Assembly: GCF_000703085.1 (NCBI RefSeq)
Contig: NZ_JNLL01000001.1
Coordinates: 1,054,001-1,118,000, forward strand
Source: Persephonella sp. KM09-Lau-8
GTDB taxonomy: Bacteria; Aquificota; Aquificia; Aquificales; Hydrogenothermaceae
Direction of reading: 5' to 3'
DNA: 64,000 nt
The notes under the pieces are model-generated. The model ran no database searches. It saw only the letters and a list, made by a program, of their open reading frames with translations, and had not been told where the DNA came from. The position numbers were made by a program, and so were the translations under genes. Each line of letters opens with the position of its first letter. Position 1 is the stretch's first letter. Below are positions 17,930-26,262 of this stretch, one piece after another.

Positions 17930-19204
17930 ATGGAAATGAAATTTAACACAATTGAAGAGGCAATTGAGGATATTAAAAACGGCAAGATGGTTATTGTTGT
18001 TGATGACCCTGACAGAGAAAATGAAGGCGACTTGGTAATGGCAGCCGAGAAGGTAACCCCTGAAGCAATTAACTTTATGGCAAAAGAAGGACGCGGTCTT
18101 ATATGTCTTTCCCTTACCCCAGAAAGATGTAAAGAACTTGATATACCATTGATGACCAACACCAATACAGACCCAAAAGGAACAGCATTCTGTTTATCAA
18201 TAGATGCCCATCCTGATTTTGGAACAACAACAGGTATTTCAGCTTACGACAGAGCTATCACAATAAAGCTGGCCGTTTCTCCTGATGCCAAACCTTCTGA
18301 TTTTGTTAGACCTGGACATGTTTTTCCTCTAATGGCTCGTCCAGGTGGAGTTTTAGAAAGAACAGGACATACAGAAGCATCTGTTGACCTTGCCAAGCTG
18401 GCAGGCTTATATCCTGCAGGAGTAATATGCGAAATTATGAAAGAAGATGGCACAATGGCAAGACTGCCAGACCTGATGAAATTTGCAAAGAAACATAATT
18501 TAAAAATCATAACCATAGCTGACCTTGTTAAATACAGACTGAAAAGCGAAAAGTTAGTAAGCAGAGAGGCAGAAGCATACCTTCCAACAAAATTCGGCAC
18601 GTTCAAGGTTTATGCATATAAAAGTAAAGTTGATGGCTCTGAACATGTTGCACTGGTAATGGGTGAGATAAAGCCAGATGAACCTGTTCTGGTCAGGGTG
18701 CATTCTGAATGTTTAACAGGGGATATCTTTGGTTCCCTTAGATGTGATTGTCAGTCCCAGCTCCATTCAGCCCTCAGAATGATAGCAAAAGAGGGAAAAG
18801 GAGTTCTGGTTTATATGAGGGGACATGAAGGCAGAGGCATAGGAATAGTCAACAAAATAAAAGCATATAAACTACAAGATGAAGGTTATGATACTGTGGA
18901 AGCAAATCATAAATTAGGTTTTCAGGCAGACCTGAGGGATTTTGGAACAGGTGCACAGATATTATTAGACCTTGGCGTTAGAAAGATGAGACTTATGACA
19001 AACAATCCAAGAAAAATAGTTGCTCTGCAGGGATTTGGTCTGGAAATAGTTGAAAGAGTTCCAATTATTACAGAAACAAATCCATACAATAAAAATTATC
19101 TTAAAACCAAAAAAATAAGACTGGGACACCTGTTAGACGAACTTCAGGGAGAAAGCTGTCAGTTAGACCATGAAGATTTACAGAGAGAAGATAAAAATAG
19201 CTGA
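17930..19204 (+). CDS. ribBA: Bifunctional 3,4-dihydroxy-2-butanone-4-phosphate synthase/GTP cyclohydrolase II
   Basis: Supplies both precursors of riboflavin: the four-carbon unit from ribulose 5-phosphate and the pyrimidine from GTP. The N-terminal RibB domain (about 1-205) has [18 protein letters not shown] and the [14 protein letters not shown] site. The C-terminal RibA domain (about 210-405) has [20 protein letters not shown] with the three zinc cysteines, and the [10 protein letters not shown] and TNNPRK motifs. Both halves look active. The 3' end overlaps rimI by 35 bases. Confidence 0.96.
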   Translation: MEMKFNTIEEAIEDIKNGKMVIVVDDPDRENEGDLVMAAEKVTPEAINFMAKEGRGLICLSLTPERCKELDIPLMTNTNTDPKGTAFCLSIDAHPDFGTTTGISAYDRAITIKLAVSPDAKPSDFVRPGHVFPLMARPGGVLERTGHTEASVDLAKLAGLYPAGVICEIMKEDGTMARLPDLMKFAKKHNLKIITIADLVKYRLKSEKLVSREAEAYLPTKFGTFKVYAYKSKVDGSEHVALVMGEIKPDEPVLVRVHSECLTGDIFGSLRCDCQSQLHSALRMIAKEGKGVLVYMRGHEGRGIGIVNKIKAYKLQDEGYDTVEANHKLGFQADLRDFGTGAQILLDLGVRKMRLMTNNPRKIVALQGFGLEIVERVPIITETNPYNKNYLKTKKIRLGHLLDELQGESCQLDHEDLQREDKNS

Positions 19205-19616
19205 TTTTAACAAAGAATACCTCCCTCAAGTTCAGGAAATATTAAAAGAGAATTTTGAGTATCCCTGGTCTGAAGAGCAAATTCTTTCCTCTAATGCTTT
19301 TTCTATAAAAAAAGTTTTTCTCTATGAAAATAATCCTGTGGCATTTTTTGCAGGGGAACTGATATTTTCAGAAGGTTCAATCTCAATGATAGCAGTCAAG
19401 AAAGAGCTTCAAGGAAAAGGTATTGGGAAATATGTTATAAGCTGGTTTATAGACCTGTGCAAACAAAAAGGGATAAACAATATCTGGCTGGAAGTTTCCC
19501 AGAATAATAAAAAAGCTATCAGATTTTATGAAAGTTTCGGCTTTACAACACAGGATATTAGGAAAAATTATTACAAAGATGGCTCAGATGCTCTAATTAT
19601 GAAACTTAGTCTTTAA
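19170..19616 (+). CDS. rimI: Ribosomal-protein-alanine N-acetyltransferase RimI-like GNAT protein
   Basis: A 148-residue GNAT acetyltransferase with the acetyl-CoA loop [18 protein letters not shown] and [20 protein letters not shown], both characteristic of RimI. It probably acetylates an alpha-amino group of a ribosomal protein, but the target is not determined by sequence. The start overlaps ribBA by 35 bases and has only a weak ribosome site; a later non-ATG start near KIKIADF is possible because AGAGAGAAG lies there. Confidence 0.78.
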   Translation: MKIYREKIKIADFNKEYLPQVQEILKENFEYPWSEEQILSSNAFSIKKVFLYENNPVAFFAGELIFSEGSISMIAVKKELQGKGIGKYVISWFIDLCKQKGINNIWLEVSQNNKKAIRFYESFGFTTQDIRKNYYKDGSDALIMKLSL

Positions 19617-19678
19617 TTTGCTAACTCTTTGAAAAGCTCATAAAATAGTTTTATCCAGCTTCTATTTTGAGGAAAAAT

Positions 19679-20209
19679 ATGGAAATAAAAGGCAAAAAAG
19701 CATCTATTTTAATTTCAGAGCAAGAAATAAAAGAAAAAGTCAAACAGCTGGGACAGCAGATTAGTAAAGATTTTGAAGGAAAAGAATTATTAGTGGTTGG
19801 TATCCTGAAAGGCTCTTTTATTTTTATGGCTGATTTGGTAAGAGAAATACAGGGAAAAGTTTATATAGATTTTATGCAGGTTTCTTCTTATCATACAAGT
19901 ATGGAAAGTTCAGGAGAAGTTATCTTTGTTAAAGATTTATCAACGGATATAAAAGGAAAAAATGTGCTGATAGTTGATGATATTATAGACACAGGTAGAA
20001 CACTGGAAGCCCTTGTGGAAGCTTTATCCCAGAGGGAGCCTAACATAATAAAAACCTGTGTTTTACTGGACAAAAAAGAAAGAAGAGAAGTTAATTACGA
20101 TGCTGATTATGTAGGATTTGTCATACCTGATAAATTTGTTATAGGCTATGGTTTAGACTGGGCAGAAGAAGGCAGGACATTAAAAGATATCTATGCAGTG
20201 GAGGATTAA
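19679..20209 (+). CDS. hpt: Hypoxanthine phosphoribosyltransferase
   Basis: Salvages hypoxanthine or guanine to IMP or GMP using PRPP. The 176-residue protein has the PRPP motif VLIVDDIIDTGRTL, the flexible loop around FMQVSSYHTSMESSGEV and the purine-contacting VGFVIPDKFVIGYGLDW. ATG at 19679 was chosen because GAGG lies six bases upstream; a TTG four codons earlier overlaps that site. One base separates it from the moaCB fusion. Confidence 0.94.
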   Translation: MEIKGKKASILISEQEIKEKVKQLGQQISKDFEGKELLVVGILKGSFIFMADLVREIQGKVYIDFMQVSSYHTSMESSGEVIFVKDLSTDIKGKNVLIVDDIIDTGRTLEALVEALSQREPNIIKTCVLLDKKERREVNYDADYVGFVIPDKFVIGYGLDWAEEGRTLKDIYAVED

Positions 20210-20210
20210 G

Positions 20211-21131
20211 ATGGGATTTAAACCTGTTGATGTATCAGGAAAGTTTGAAACAATCAGGACAGCAAAGGCGGAAGGCAAGATATATTTATCCCCTGAGTCC
20301 GTAGAAATGATAAAAGAAGGCAAAGTTCCAAAAGGAGATGTTTTGCTTGCTTCCCAGATGGCAGGTTTACTGGGAGCAAAAAGAACCTCTGATATACTTC
20401 CATTTTGCCATAATATAATGATCGACCATGTTGTTGTGGATACACAGCTTCAGGAAGACGGAGTTTATGTAATAGCCGAGGTTAAATGTGTAGGCAGAAC
20501 AGGAGTTGAGATGGAGGCTTTAACAGCTGTTTCTGCAGCACTACTTAATGTTTATGATATGCTCAAAGCCTTTGATAAAAACATGGTTATATCTGATATA
20601 AAACTTGTTTCCAAAAGAGGTGGTAAATCAGACTGGGCTGAGGATTTATCAGGACTTAAATGTGCTGTGATTACCCTCAGTGATACATGCTATCAGGGAG
20701 AAGCCGAAGATAGAAGTGGAAAAACAGCTATTGATATTATTGAAAATGAGTTCGGCGGTCAGGTTGTTCATTATAAGATACTTCCTGATGATAAGGATAT
20801 GATTGTTAATGAACTAAAAGAGCTTACAGATAAAGTGGATATTATATTTACCACAGGTGGAACAGGATTTAGTAAAAGGGATGTTACCCCAGAAGCTACT
20901 AAAGAAGTAATTAGAAAAGAGATGATAGGATTTTCTGAAGCTATGAGGATTGTTGGGATTAAATTTACTCCAAAATCTCTACTTTCAAGAGGTGTATGTG
21001 GAATTTTAGGGGATGCAACTCTTGTTATAAATCTCCCTGGTTCAACAGGTGGAGTTAAGGATAATATCAGACTTGTTGCTCCACTATTAAAACATGCAAT
21101 AAGAATGGCCAAAGGTGAGAAAAAACACTGA
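20211..21131 (+). CDS. moaCB: MoaC-MoaB fusion, molybdenum cofactor biosynthesis
   Basis: A 306-residue two-domain protein. Residues 1-150 are MoaC (cyclic pyranopterin monophosphate synthase) with the ILPFCHNI histidine and TGVEMEALTAVSAALLNVYDMLKAFDKNM plus the trailing KRGGKSD. Residues about 155-300 are a MoaB/Mog-type MoCF-binding domain with VITLSDTCYQG, TGGTGFSKRDVTPEAT and INLPGSTGG. The two usually are separate genes, so one polypeptide would carry two non-adjacent steps of cofactor synthesis. GGAGGATTAAG precedes the ATG. The last 17 bases overlap the DUF4416 gene. Confidence 0.93.
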   Translation: MGFKPVDVSGKFETIRTAKAEGKIYLSPESVEMIKEGKVPKGDVLLASQMAGLLGAKRTSDILPFCHNIMIDHVVVDTQLQEDGVYVIAEVKCVGRTGVEMEALTAVSAALLNVYDMLKAFDKNMVISDIKLVSKRGGKSDWAEDLSGLKCAVITLSDTCYQGEAEDRSGKTAIDIIENEFGGQVVHYKILPDDKDMIVNELKELTDKVDIIFTTGGTGFSKRDVTPEATKEVIRKEMIGFSEAMRIVGIKFTPKSLLSRGVCGILGDATLVINLPGSTGGVKDNIRLVAPLLKHAIRMAKGEKKH

Positions 21132-21606
21132 GGCTTATCTTGGTTTTGCACTTATGTGGAAGGAGGAGAGATACCTCCTTCTTGCTGAAGAAATATTAAA
21201 AAAGGAATTTGCAGATTTTAAAATTCAATCAGAGCCTTTTAAACCTCCATTTTCAAAGTATTACCATAAAGAGATGGGCAGTCCCTTATACAAAAAATTT
21301 GTTATAACTGAACTGATTATTGATAAGTCAGAAATTGTCAAAGTAAAAAAAATGGCTATGGATATTGAAGATAAATACAGAATAGAAGGTAATAGGACAG
21401 TTAATATAGACCCGTTTTATATTGATAAAGAACAGCTTGTTGTTTCTACTTCAAAATACAGAGGAAATAGAATTTATATGGGGGATGGTGTTTTTGTGGA
21501 ATTAGAGCTGTTTTACCACCATGGCTCATTCCAGCCTTTTATATGGACTTATGTAGATTATAAAGAGCATATTCCCTTTTTTAATATTGTTAGAAAACAG
21601 TTGTGA
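21115..21606 (+). CDS. DUF4416 family protein
   Basis: A 163-residue soluble protein whose layout matches DUF4416 as I remember it: FSKYYHKEMGSPLYKKFV, a central VNIDPFYIDKEQLVVSTSKYRGNRIYMGDGVFVELEL, and a C-terminal FQPFIWTYVDYKEH. Its function is unknown. The GTG start overlaps moaCB by 17 bases; an ATG at 21153 is an alternative but would remove part of the conserved N-terminus. Co-location with the cofactor gene may be incidental. Confidence 0.7.
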   Translation: MRKNTEAYLGFALMWKEERYLLLAEEILKKEFADFKIQSEPFKPPFSKYYHKEMGSPLYKKFVITELIIDKSEIVKVKKMAMDIEDKYRIEGNRTVNIDPFYIDKEQLVVSTSKYRGNRIYMGDGVFVELELFYHHGSFQPFIWTYVDYKEHIPFFNIVRKQL

Positions 21607-21636
21607 ATTATTAACTAAATGTTATTCACTTTAAAA

Positions 21637-21822
21637 TTATTTCCATTCGTATCCGCAATTTTTACAGTGCCATTTTGGGAAATCTTCACTCACTATACAA
21701 CCACCAAGTTTAATTAAGCCTTTTTTCTCTTCTGCTTCTCCTTCAGGAGTTGGAAGACCATAAATAATAGGAATTGCTCTGGTAGACTTGCATTTGGGAC
21801 ATTTAATTTTTGATTTAACCAT
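21637..21822 (-). CDS. Small zinc-ribbon protein
   Basis: A 61-residue protein with two knuckles, CPKCKS near the start and CKNCGYEW at the end, which would bind one zinc ion. The middle holds a Gly-rich stretch IKLGGCIVSEDFPKWH. TTTGGAGG precedes the ATG. Such small ribbons often bind nucleic acid or partner proteins, but no specific function can be assigned. It is convergent with the DUF4416 gene. Confidence 0.75.
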   Translation of the reverse strand: MVKSKIKCPKCKSTRAIPIIYGLPTPEGEAEEKKGLIKLGGCIVSEDFPKWHCKNCGYEWK

Positions 21823-21877
21823 GAAAATTTACCTCCAAAAAGTAAACCTTTTAATTTAAAAACTTAAAATTTGAAAA

Positions 21878-22726
21878 TTAATTTGTCATGGTTTTCGTAT
21901 ACTTATTTGATAGTCTTCTCTGAACTTCTTTTTCCCAGTTTGATTTTATCTCTTCTCTGCTTAGGGTTAAATCCTGATTATCATGGTAAGGCACTGCATA
22001 AGGAGATGTTTTAAGCCTATTTTCTTCTTTTTCTGTTAAAGGGGGAATATCTCCGTTTATAGTAGCAACAGTTGAAAAACTTTTTCTTCCAACAGGCTCA
22101 ATTAGTCCAATTTTGAACCCTGCTTCTATTAACCCCTTTCTTACTGCAAGCGAAGCACTGTAAGTAGCCAGAATAGCATTTTCTTTCATAAGGTCTTTAA
22201 CCTTTTTAAAAAGTTCAACAGTCCACATTTCTGTATTTACTTTCGGGGAAAATGCATCATAAAAAACTGCATCAAATTTGTGATCTATTGTTTTTATTAC
22301 CTGCCGTGCTTCTCCAAATAAAATGGTCAGTTCAAAATTGTTTTCTCTCGCTGTGTATGTATCACCATTAAATTGTCCTGATAGTATCTGGGAGTATATA
22401 TTTTGCAGATTAGGAGGAAGCTCAAGCTGTTTTATTTTGCTGAAAATATCTTTGTCTTTCTCAACTGATATGATTTTAAGGAAAATATTAGGATTGTTTT
22501 TTGTGGCAACTTCTATGGCAACAGCAACGTTGTAGCCTAAGCCAAAGCCTATGTCCAGAATATCTATTTGATTTTGTTTTTTTGCAAGCTGGTCTATTCT
22601 GCAGGGAAGAACAAATTTAAGAAGGCTTTCTGTATAAGCTCCTGCCTTTGTGCTGTGATATGCCTCGTTAAACTCTTGGTTTATAAATGTTTCTGTCCCG
22701 TCAGCAGTTTTTATTTTGCTGTCCAT
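21878..22726 (-). CDS. MnmC-like tRNA methyltransferase (DUF752), stand-alone methylase domain
   Basis: A 282-residue SAM-dependent methyltransferase with motif I LDIGFGLGYNVAVAIE, an acidic VEKD after it, and FDAVFYDAFSPKVNTEMW, which is typical of the MnmC methylase domain. C-terminal VGRKSFSTVAT also fits. E. coli MnmC fuses this to an FAD oxidase that makes the substrate; Aquificota carry the methylase alone, so the expected product is mnm5(s2)U in the wobble position of tRNA. It overlaps the FAH-family gene by 16 bases. Confidence 0.85.
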   Translation of the reverse strand: MDSKIKTADGTETFINQEFNEAYHSTKAGAYTESLLKFVLPCRIDQLAKKQNQIDILDIGFGLGYNVAVAIEVATKNNPNIFLKIISVEKDKDIFSKIKQLELPPNLQNIYSQILSGQFNGDTYTARENNFELTILFGEARQVIKTIDHKFDAVFYDAFSPKVNTEMWTVELFKKVKDLMKENAILATYSASLAVRKGLIEAGFKIGLIEPVGRKSFSTVATINGDIPPLTEKEENRLKTSPYAVPYHDNQDLTLSREEIKSNWEKEVQRRLSNKYTKTMTN

Positions 22727-23322
22727 TGTACCTCTATTATCGGTTTGTTGTCTATAAATATTTTCCCTGTAAAAATATCCCCTTTTTCAAATTCTCCAAC
22801 CCCTGAAGGGGTACCGCACATAAGAATATCTCCATCATAAACGGAGAAGTATTTTTTCATTTCCTTAATAATATCCTCAGGTTTATAAATCATATCAGCC
22901 ACACTACCCGATTGCCTTAGCTGTCCATTAATCCAGAGCTCCATTTTTAAACTATTTATATGCTGAGGCTCTATTCTGACAAACTGGGAAAAAACAGCAG
23001 AGTTATCAAATGCCTTTGCCTTTTCCCATGGTAGTCCTTTACTTTTTAGTCGGTTTTGCTCTTCAACAAGTGTAAGGTCTATTCCAAATCCTACGCCTGC
23101 TATCTGGCCGTTTCTGAAAATAAAAGAGATTTCTCCTTCGTATCTGCATTTTTTGTTTGGCTTTATAAGTTGAGTTGAGATAGAGGAGTTGGGTTTGATA
23201 AAAAATACTATTTCCTCTGGATTTTTATTTCCAAGCTCCTCAATATGCTTTGTATAGTTTCTACCTACACATATCACCTTTGAAGAACAGATTATCTCAT
23301 TTTCAAATATCACTCCTTTCAT
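22711..23322 (-). CDS. Fumarylacetoacetate hydrolase family protein
   Basis: A 203-residue FAH-fold protein. ICVGRNYTKHIEELG, FFIKPNSSI and the metal-binding RYEGEISFIF with later GIDLT fit FAHD1-type hydrolase/decarboxylases, and LMCGTPSGVGEFEKGDIF closes the site. Members act on acylpyruvates or oxaloacetate; the substrate here is not determined. GGAGCAG precedes the ATG. It is co-oriented with the downstream tRNA methylase gene. Confidence 0.88.
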   Translation of the reverse strand: MKGVIFENEIICSSKVICVGRNYTKHIEELGNKNPEEIVFFIKPNSSISTQLIKPNKKCRYEGEISFIFRNGQIAGVGFGIDLTLVEEQNRLKSKGLPWEKAKAFDNSAVFSQFVRIEPQHINSLKMELWINGQLRQSGSVADMIYKPEDIIKEMKKYFSVYDGDILMCGTPSGVGEFEKGDIFTGKIFIDNKPIIEVQWTAK

Positions 23323-23339
23323 TTCTGCTCCTGAAACTT

Positions 23340-23756
23340 TTATTTTAGAGGATTTATTAATCTTAGTTCTTTATTTTGATATTTTACTTCTGGAATAGAA
23401 ATATCTTCCGTGAGTAATACCTTTACTCCTTTTCTAAGACAAAAAGCTATTATTACACTATCAAAAAATTGCAGTCTATACTTTTGCCTGATGTCCAGTG
23501 CTGTCTTTATGTCTACAGGCATTTCAGGGTAAATAAGGGTCAATTTCTCAATTGCTGATAGTATTTCCAAAGTTTCTTCGGTGGAAAGTTTTATTTTGTC
23601 TTTTAATACTCTGGCTATTTCTTTATAAATCTGTGTAGAAATAAGAATTTCTCTGTTAGGAGAAAAGGACTTTAAAATCTCTTTTACTATCAGTTGCTTC
23701 TGAAAATCCTGATTTGTAAAGAGGTAAACCCACAAATTTGTATCAACTACTACCAA
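23340..23756 (-). CDS. PIN-domain ribonuclease, VapC-like toxin
   Basis: A 138-residue PIN-fold protein. Acidic residues expected for a metal-dependent RNase are visible: VVDTNLWVYLF (first Asp), QIYKEIARVL (Glu), QFFDSVIIAFCLRKG (Asp) and LTEDIS (Asp). The TTG at 23756 is the start: TGGAG lies a few bases upstream, overlapping the end of the preceding gene, and the spacing between the genes is one base. VapC-like PIN proteins are commonly toxins of toxin-antitoxin pairs; the partner here is not a recognisable VapB. Confidence 0.8.
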   Translation of the reverse strand: MVVVDTNLWVYLFTNQDFQKQLIVKEILKSFSPNREILISTQIYKEIARVLKDKIKLSTEETLEILSAIEKLTLIYPEMPVDIKTALDIRQKYRLQFFDSVIIAFCLRKGVKVLLTEDISIPEVKYQNKELRLINPLK

Positions 23757-23757
23757 T

Positions 23758-24228
23758 TCACACTCCAGCTTTTTTCCTTGCCTTTTTTACAATTGAAATA
23801 ATCTGATTTAGTATCTCCTCTGCTTCTTCTTCAGTTCTTACCCTATCTGGAACGAGATCTATAAATCGACAATCACAGGGATTATACCCTTGCTCTTTAA
23901 GAGTTTCTCTAATTGTATCTTCATAAATGACTATCGGATGTTTAATAATATCTCCTTTTGCTTTTTCACCTCTTCTTCTGGAATGCTTATATTTTTCCAG
24001 ATAGGAAAGCCAGGATTTTCGGGCACATTCTACAAGAGTATCTCTGTCAAGGATATAAATCCCTCTGTTGCCAACAACCACTAAAAAGTCAAATGTTTTT
24101 CTTTTCCCGAGTTCTATTTTGTAATCCTCAGGATTGTCTTTTGGATGTATAACCTGTCCCCTCATTATGTAAAAAAGGGTTTTATCCCCCTTTTTTTTGC
24201 TTTTCATTTTCGCAACTTCTATTTTCAT
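23758..24228 (-). CDS. Unknown protein preceding the PIN gene, candidate antitoxin
   Basis: I do not recognise this 156-residue protein. It is strongly basic (KMKSKKKGDK, KHSRRRGEKAKG, KKARKKAGV), has a central hydrophobic strand pair FDFLVVVGNRGIYIL and one CDC motif. It has its own sigma-70-type promoter with flanking direct repeats, and the PIN gene starts one base after its stop. That arrangement is typical of an antitoxin-toxin operon, but 156 residues is long for an antitoxin and no DNA-binding fold is obvious. Confidence 0.6.
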   Translation of the reverse strand: MKIEVAKMKSKKKGDKTLFYIMRGQVIHPKDNPEDYKIELGKRKTFDFLVVVGNRGIYILDRDTLVECARKSWLSYLEKYKHSRRRGEKAKGDIIKHPIVIYEDTIRETLKEQGYNPCDCRFIDLVPDRVRTEEEAEEILNQIISIVKKARKKAGV

Positions 24229-24255
24229 CTTAAAACTCCCTACAAATTTGAGATT

Positions 24256-24284
24256 AATATATGGGTTTTACTTGTTTTTGTCAA
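24256..24284 (-). promoter_or_regulatory. Sigma-70 promoter of the PIN operon
   Basis: On the minus strand TTGACA (24284-24279), a 17-base spacer and TATATT (24261-24256) form a near-perfect promoter. The predicted start near 24249 leaves a leader of about 20 bases with a GGGAG ribosome site before the ATG at 24228. Confidence 0.8.
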
Positions 24285-24295
24285 AAGTTTTACTT
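24265..24295. repeat. Nine-base direct repeats flanking the -35 box, candidate operator
   Basis: AAGTAAAAC occurs on the minus strand at 24295-24287 and 24273-24265, 22 bases apart, which is about two helical turns. The copies flank and overlap the promoter, as expected for an autorepressor site in a toxin-antitoxin operon. Confidence 0.55.
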
Positions 24296-24348
24296 AAAAA
24301 AGCAGGTAAGCCTTTATTTACAATATTGATATAATAAAATAAGAAAAC

Positions 24349-25146
24349 TTAATATTTAGTATTTATTATCTCAAAATCTGGTTTTTCTTTGATTAAACCC
24401 ATTTCCAGCAGATAGTTTGAAAAAAGCTGAAGGCTTTTAAGATGTTGAGAAGACAGGCAAAAATCCAGATTTTTTAGATAAAATTTTGCAAAATCTGTAT
24501 CAAAATCAATTTTTGATTTTTTGATATGTTTTTCCATATCTTCAAAAAATTTTTCCTTGGAAGTTTTTAAAACTGATGAAAGTTTAAGTATTTCTGATTT
24601 TTTCATCTGAAAACTCTCTTTTCTCACACACCAGAGGGCAAAAACAAAAGGCAGTTTTGTGTGCCTATACCACTCTCCAGACAGGTCTATGCTGTAAGAA
24701 TATTTATCCCTGTATTTAATCGCTTCATCTCCGATTAGTAAAGCTGTATCCACTTTGTTTATATCTTTAAGGTCCGTATAAAAAACTTTTTTGTTAAAAA
24801 ACTTTTCAAACACAATTCTGGTCAGATATCTGGAGGTTTTGGAAGCAGTGGTCAGGGCTATTTCTGTTATCTGGTCAACGGGTTTTTTGGACAAAACAAG
24901 AACAGAATGAACTTTATTTAATGAGCTTATGGAAAGGTCAGGGAGTATGTAGTAATTCTTAAAGTTTTCTATATATTCTGCAGAAGATACAAAACCAACA
25001 TCTATACTCCCTTTACGCAAATACTGGTTAATCTGTGAAGGAACTCCTTTTACAAGCTGATAATCAAAATCTGCCTTTACCCCTGTAAGTTCAAAGTTAA
25101 AGGGCAGTGTATTAAGATAATCTATCCAGCCTATTTTTAAGCTCAA
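24349..25146 (-). CDS. mqnA: Chorismate dehydratase MqnA, futalosine pathway
   Basis: Converts chorismate to 3-enolpyruvylbenzoate, the first step of the futalosine route to menaquinone. The 265-residue protein shows the family opening IGWIDYLNTLPF, the GVPSQINQYLRKGSIDVGFVSSAEY block, and LLIGDEAI with SGEWYRHTKLPFVFALWCVR. The fold resembles periplasmic binding proteins, but no signal peptide is present. The TTG start overlaps the TauE-type gene (TTGA), with AGGAAGG just before it. Confidence 0.9.
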   Translation of the reverse strand: MSLKIGWIDYLNTLPFNFELTGVKADFDYQLVKGVPSQINQYLRKGSIDVGFVSSAEYIENFKNYYILPDLSISSLNKVHSVLVLSKKPVDQITEIALTTASKTSRYLTRIVFEKFFNKKVFYTDLKDINKVDTALLIGDEAIKYRDKYSYSIDLSGEWYRHTKLPFVFALWCVRKESFQMKKSEILKLSSVLKTSKEKFFEDMEKHIKKSKIDFDTDFAKFYLKNLDFCLSSQHLKSLQLFSNYLLEMGLIKEKPDFEIINTKY

Positions 25147-26198
25147 CCTTCCTGTTTCCTGTGTTGAAGTTTTTCAATATAAATCTCAATTAAGACTTTT
25201 AGTCTATGGGTTAACATACTAATTATAGTTCCAGCAATTAAACTTACAACTATCACAGACAGAGAATAAATCTCTGGATGATTATGGGCAAAGTCTGAAA
25301 TGGTATTATGAACAGTATGGAAGGCCTCTTTTTTCTTGCCTTTTTCAAAAAATAATTGATAAAAACTCATTATTGAAACAGCAGATACAAGGGAAGCCAT
25401 AATAAATTTGGTTATATTTTTGTTAATTTTTTGTCCTAAGGCTGAACCAAAAACAGCACCAAAAGAGGAGCCAGCCATGAGAATTAATGCAAGAACAATA
25501 TCAACCCCATAATTCACAGTCCCATGGAAATACGTGAGAAACGAGGTTATAAAAATCATCTGGAAAAGGCTCATTCCAACAGCTCTATGAACAGGTAAAC
25601 CTGCAAGATATATCAAAGCTGGTATCACAACAAATCCACCACCCACACCCATAACAGCAGCAAGAAATCCAGAGATTAAACCTATGAAAATAGGTATCAG
25701 AATAGAAAATGTTCCAAACTCAAACTGGTATTTAAAAGGCAGATTTTCCAGAAATCTGACAAATGCACTTTTTTTCTTTTCTTCTTTCTTTTTCCTCAAA
25801 ACATCAATAAACATTGTTATTCCAGTAAACGCCAGATAAAAAGCATAAAAAGACAGAACAAATGTCCTGAAATATCCGGCTTCTTCCAGTATTTTTGCCA
25901 GAAATACTCCAAATCCACCACCAACAAAACCTGAAAGTATCATGACTATGCCAAGTTTTATATCAATGTTTTTTAGCTTTAAATGGGCTAAAAATCCTGA
26001 AACGGTAGCACCTACCATCTGAGCAACTGAGGTTCCTACAGTTACGATAGGAGGGATACCAAGTTTGATTAAAGCTGGGTTTAGTATAATTCCGCCACCA
26101 ATTCCAAGAAGGCCAGAAAAAAATCCAACTACAATACCAAGGGCAATGATTACAAAAATATTGACTGTAACATCTGCAACTGGAAGATATATTTCCAA
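25143..26198 (-). CDS. TauE/SafE (DUF81) family anion transporter
   Basis: A 351-residue membrane protein with two related helical halves: GFFSGLLGIGGGIILNPALIKLGIPPIVTVGTS in the first and GLISGFLAAVMGVGGGFVVIPALIYLAGLP in the second. The GxGGG motifs are typical of this family, which exports sulfite, sulfoacetate or related anions. A sulfur-anion substrate would suit a sulfur-using thermophile but is not shown. A long hydrophilic C-terminal stretch separates a final helix. TTG start with GGAGG four bases upstream; translationally coupled to mqnA. Confidence 0.85.
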   Translation of the reverse strand: MEIYLPVADVTVNIFVIIALGIVVGFFSGLLGIGGGIILNPALIKLGIPPIVTVGTSVAQMVGATVSGFLAHLKLKNIDIKLGIVMILSGFVGGGFGVFLAKILEEAGYFRTFVLSFYAFYLAFTGITMFIDVLRKKKEEKKKSAFVRFLENLPFKYQFEFGTFSILIPIFIGLISGFLAAVMGVGGGFVVIPALIYLAGLPVHRAVGMSLFQMIFITSFLTYFHGTVNYGVDIVLALILMAGSSFGAVFGSALGQKINKNITKFIMASLVSAVSIMSFYQLFFEKGKKKEAFHTVHNTISDFAHNHPEIYSLSVIVVSLIAGTIISMLTHRLKVLIEIYIEKLQHRKQEG

Positions 26199-26262
26199 TT
26201 AAACCTCCTTCAATTAAATATATTAGAATATTCTAACGGAAAAACAGGAGCAGAAAGGTGAT

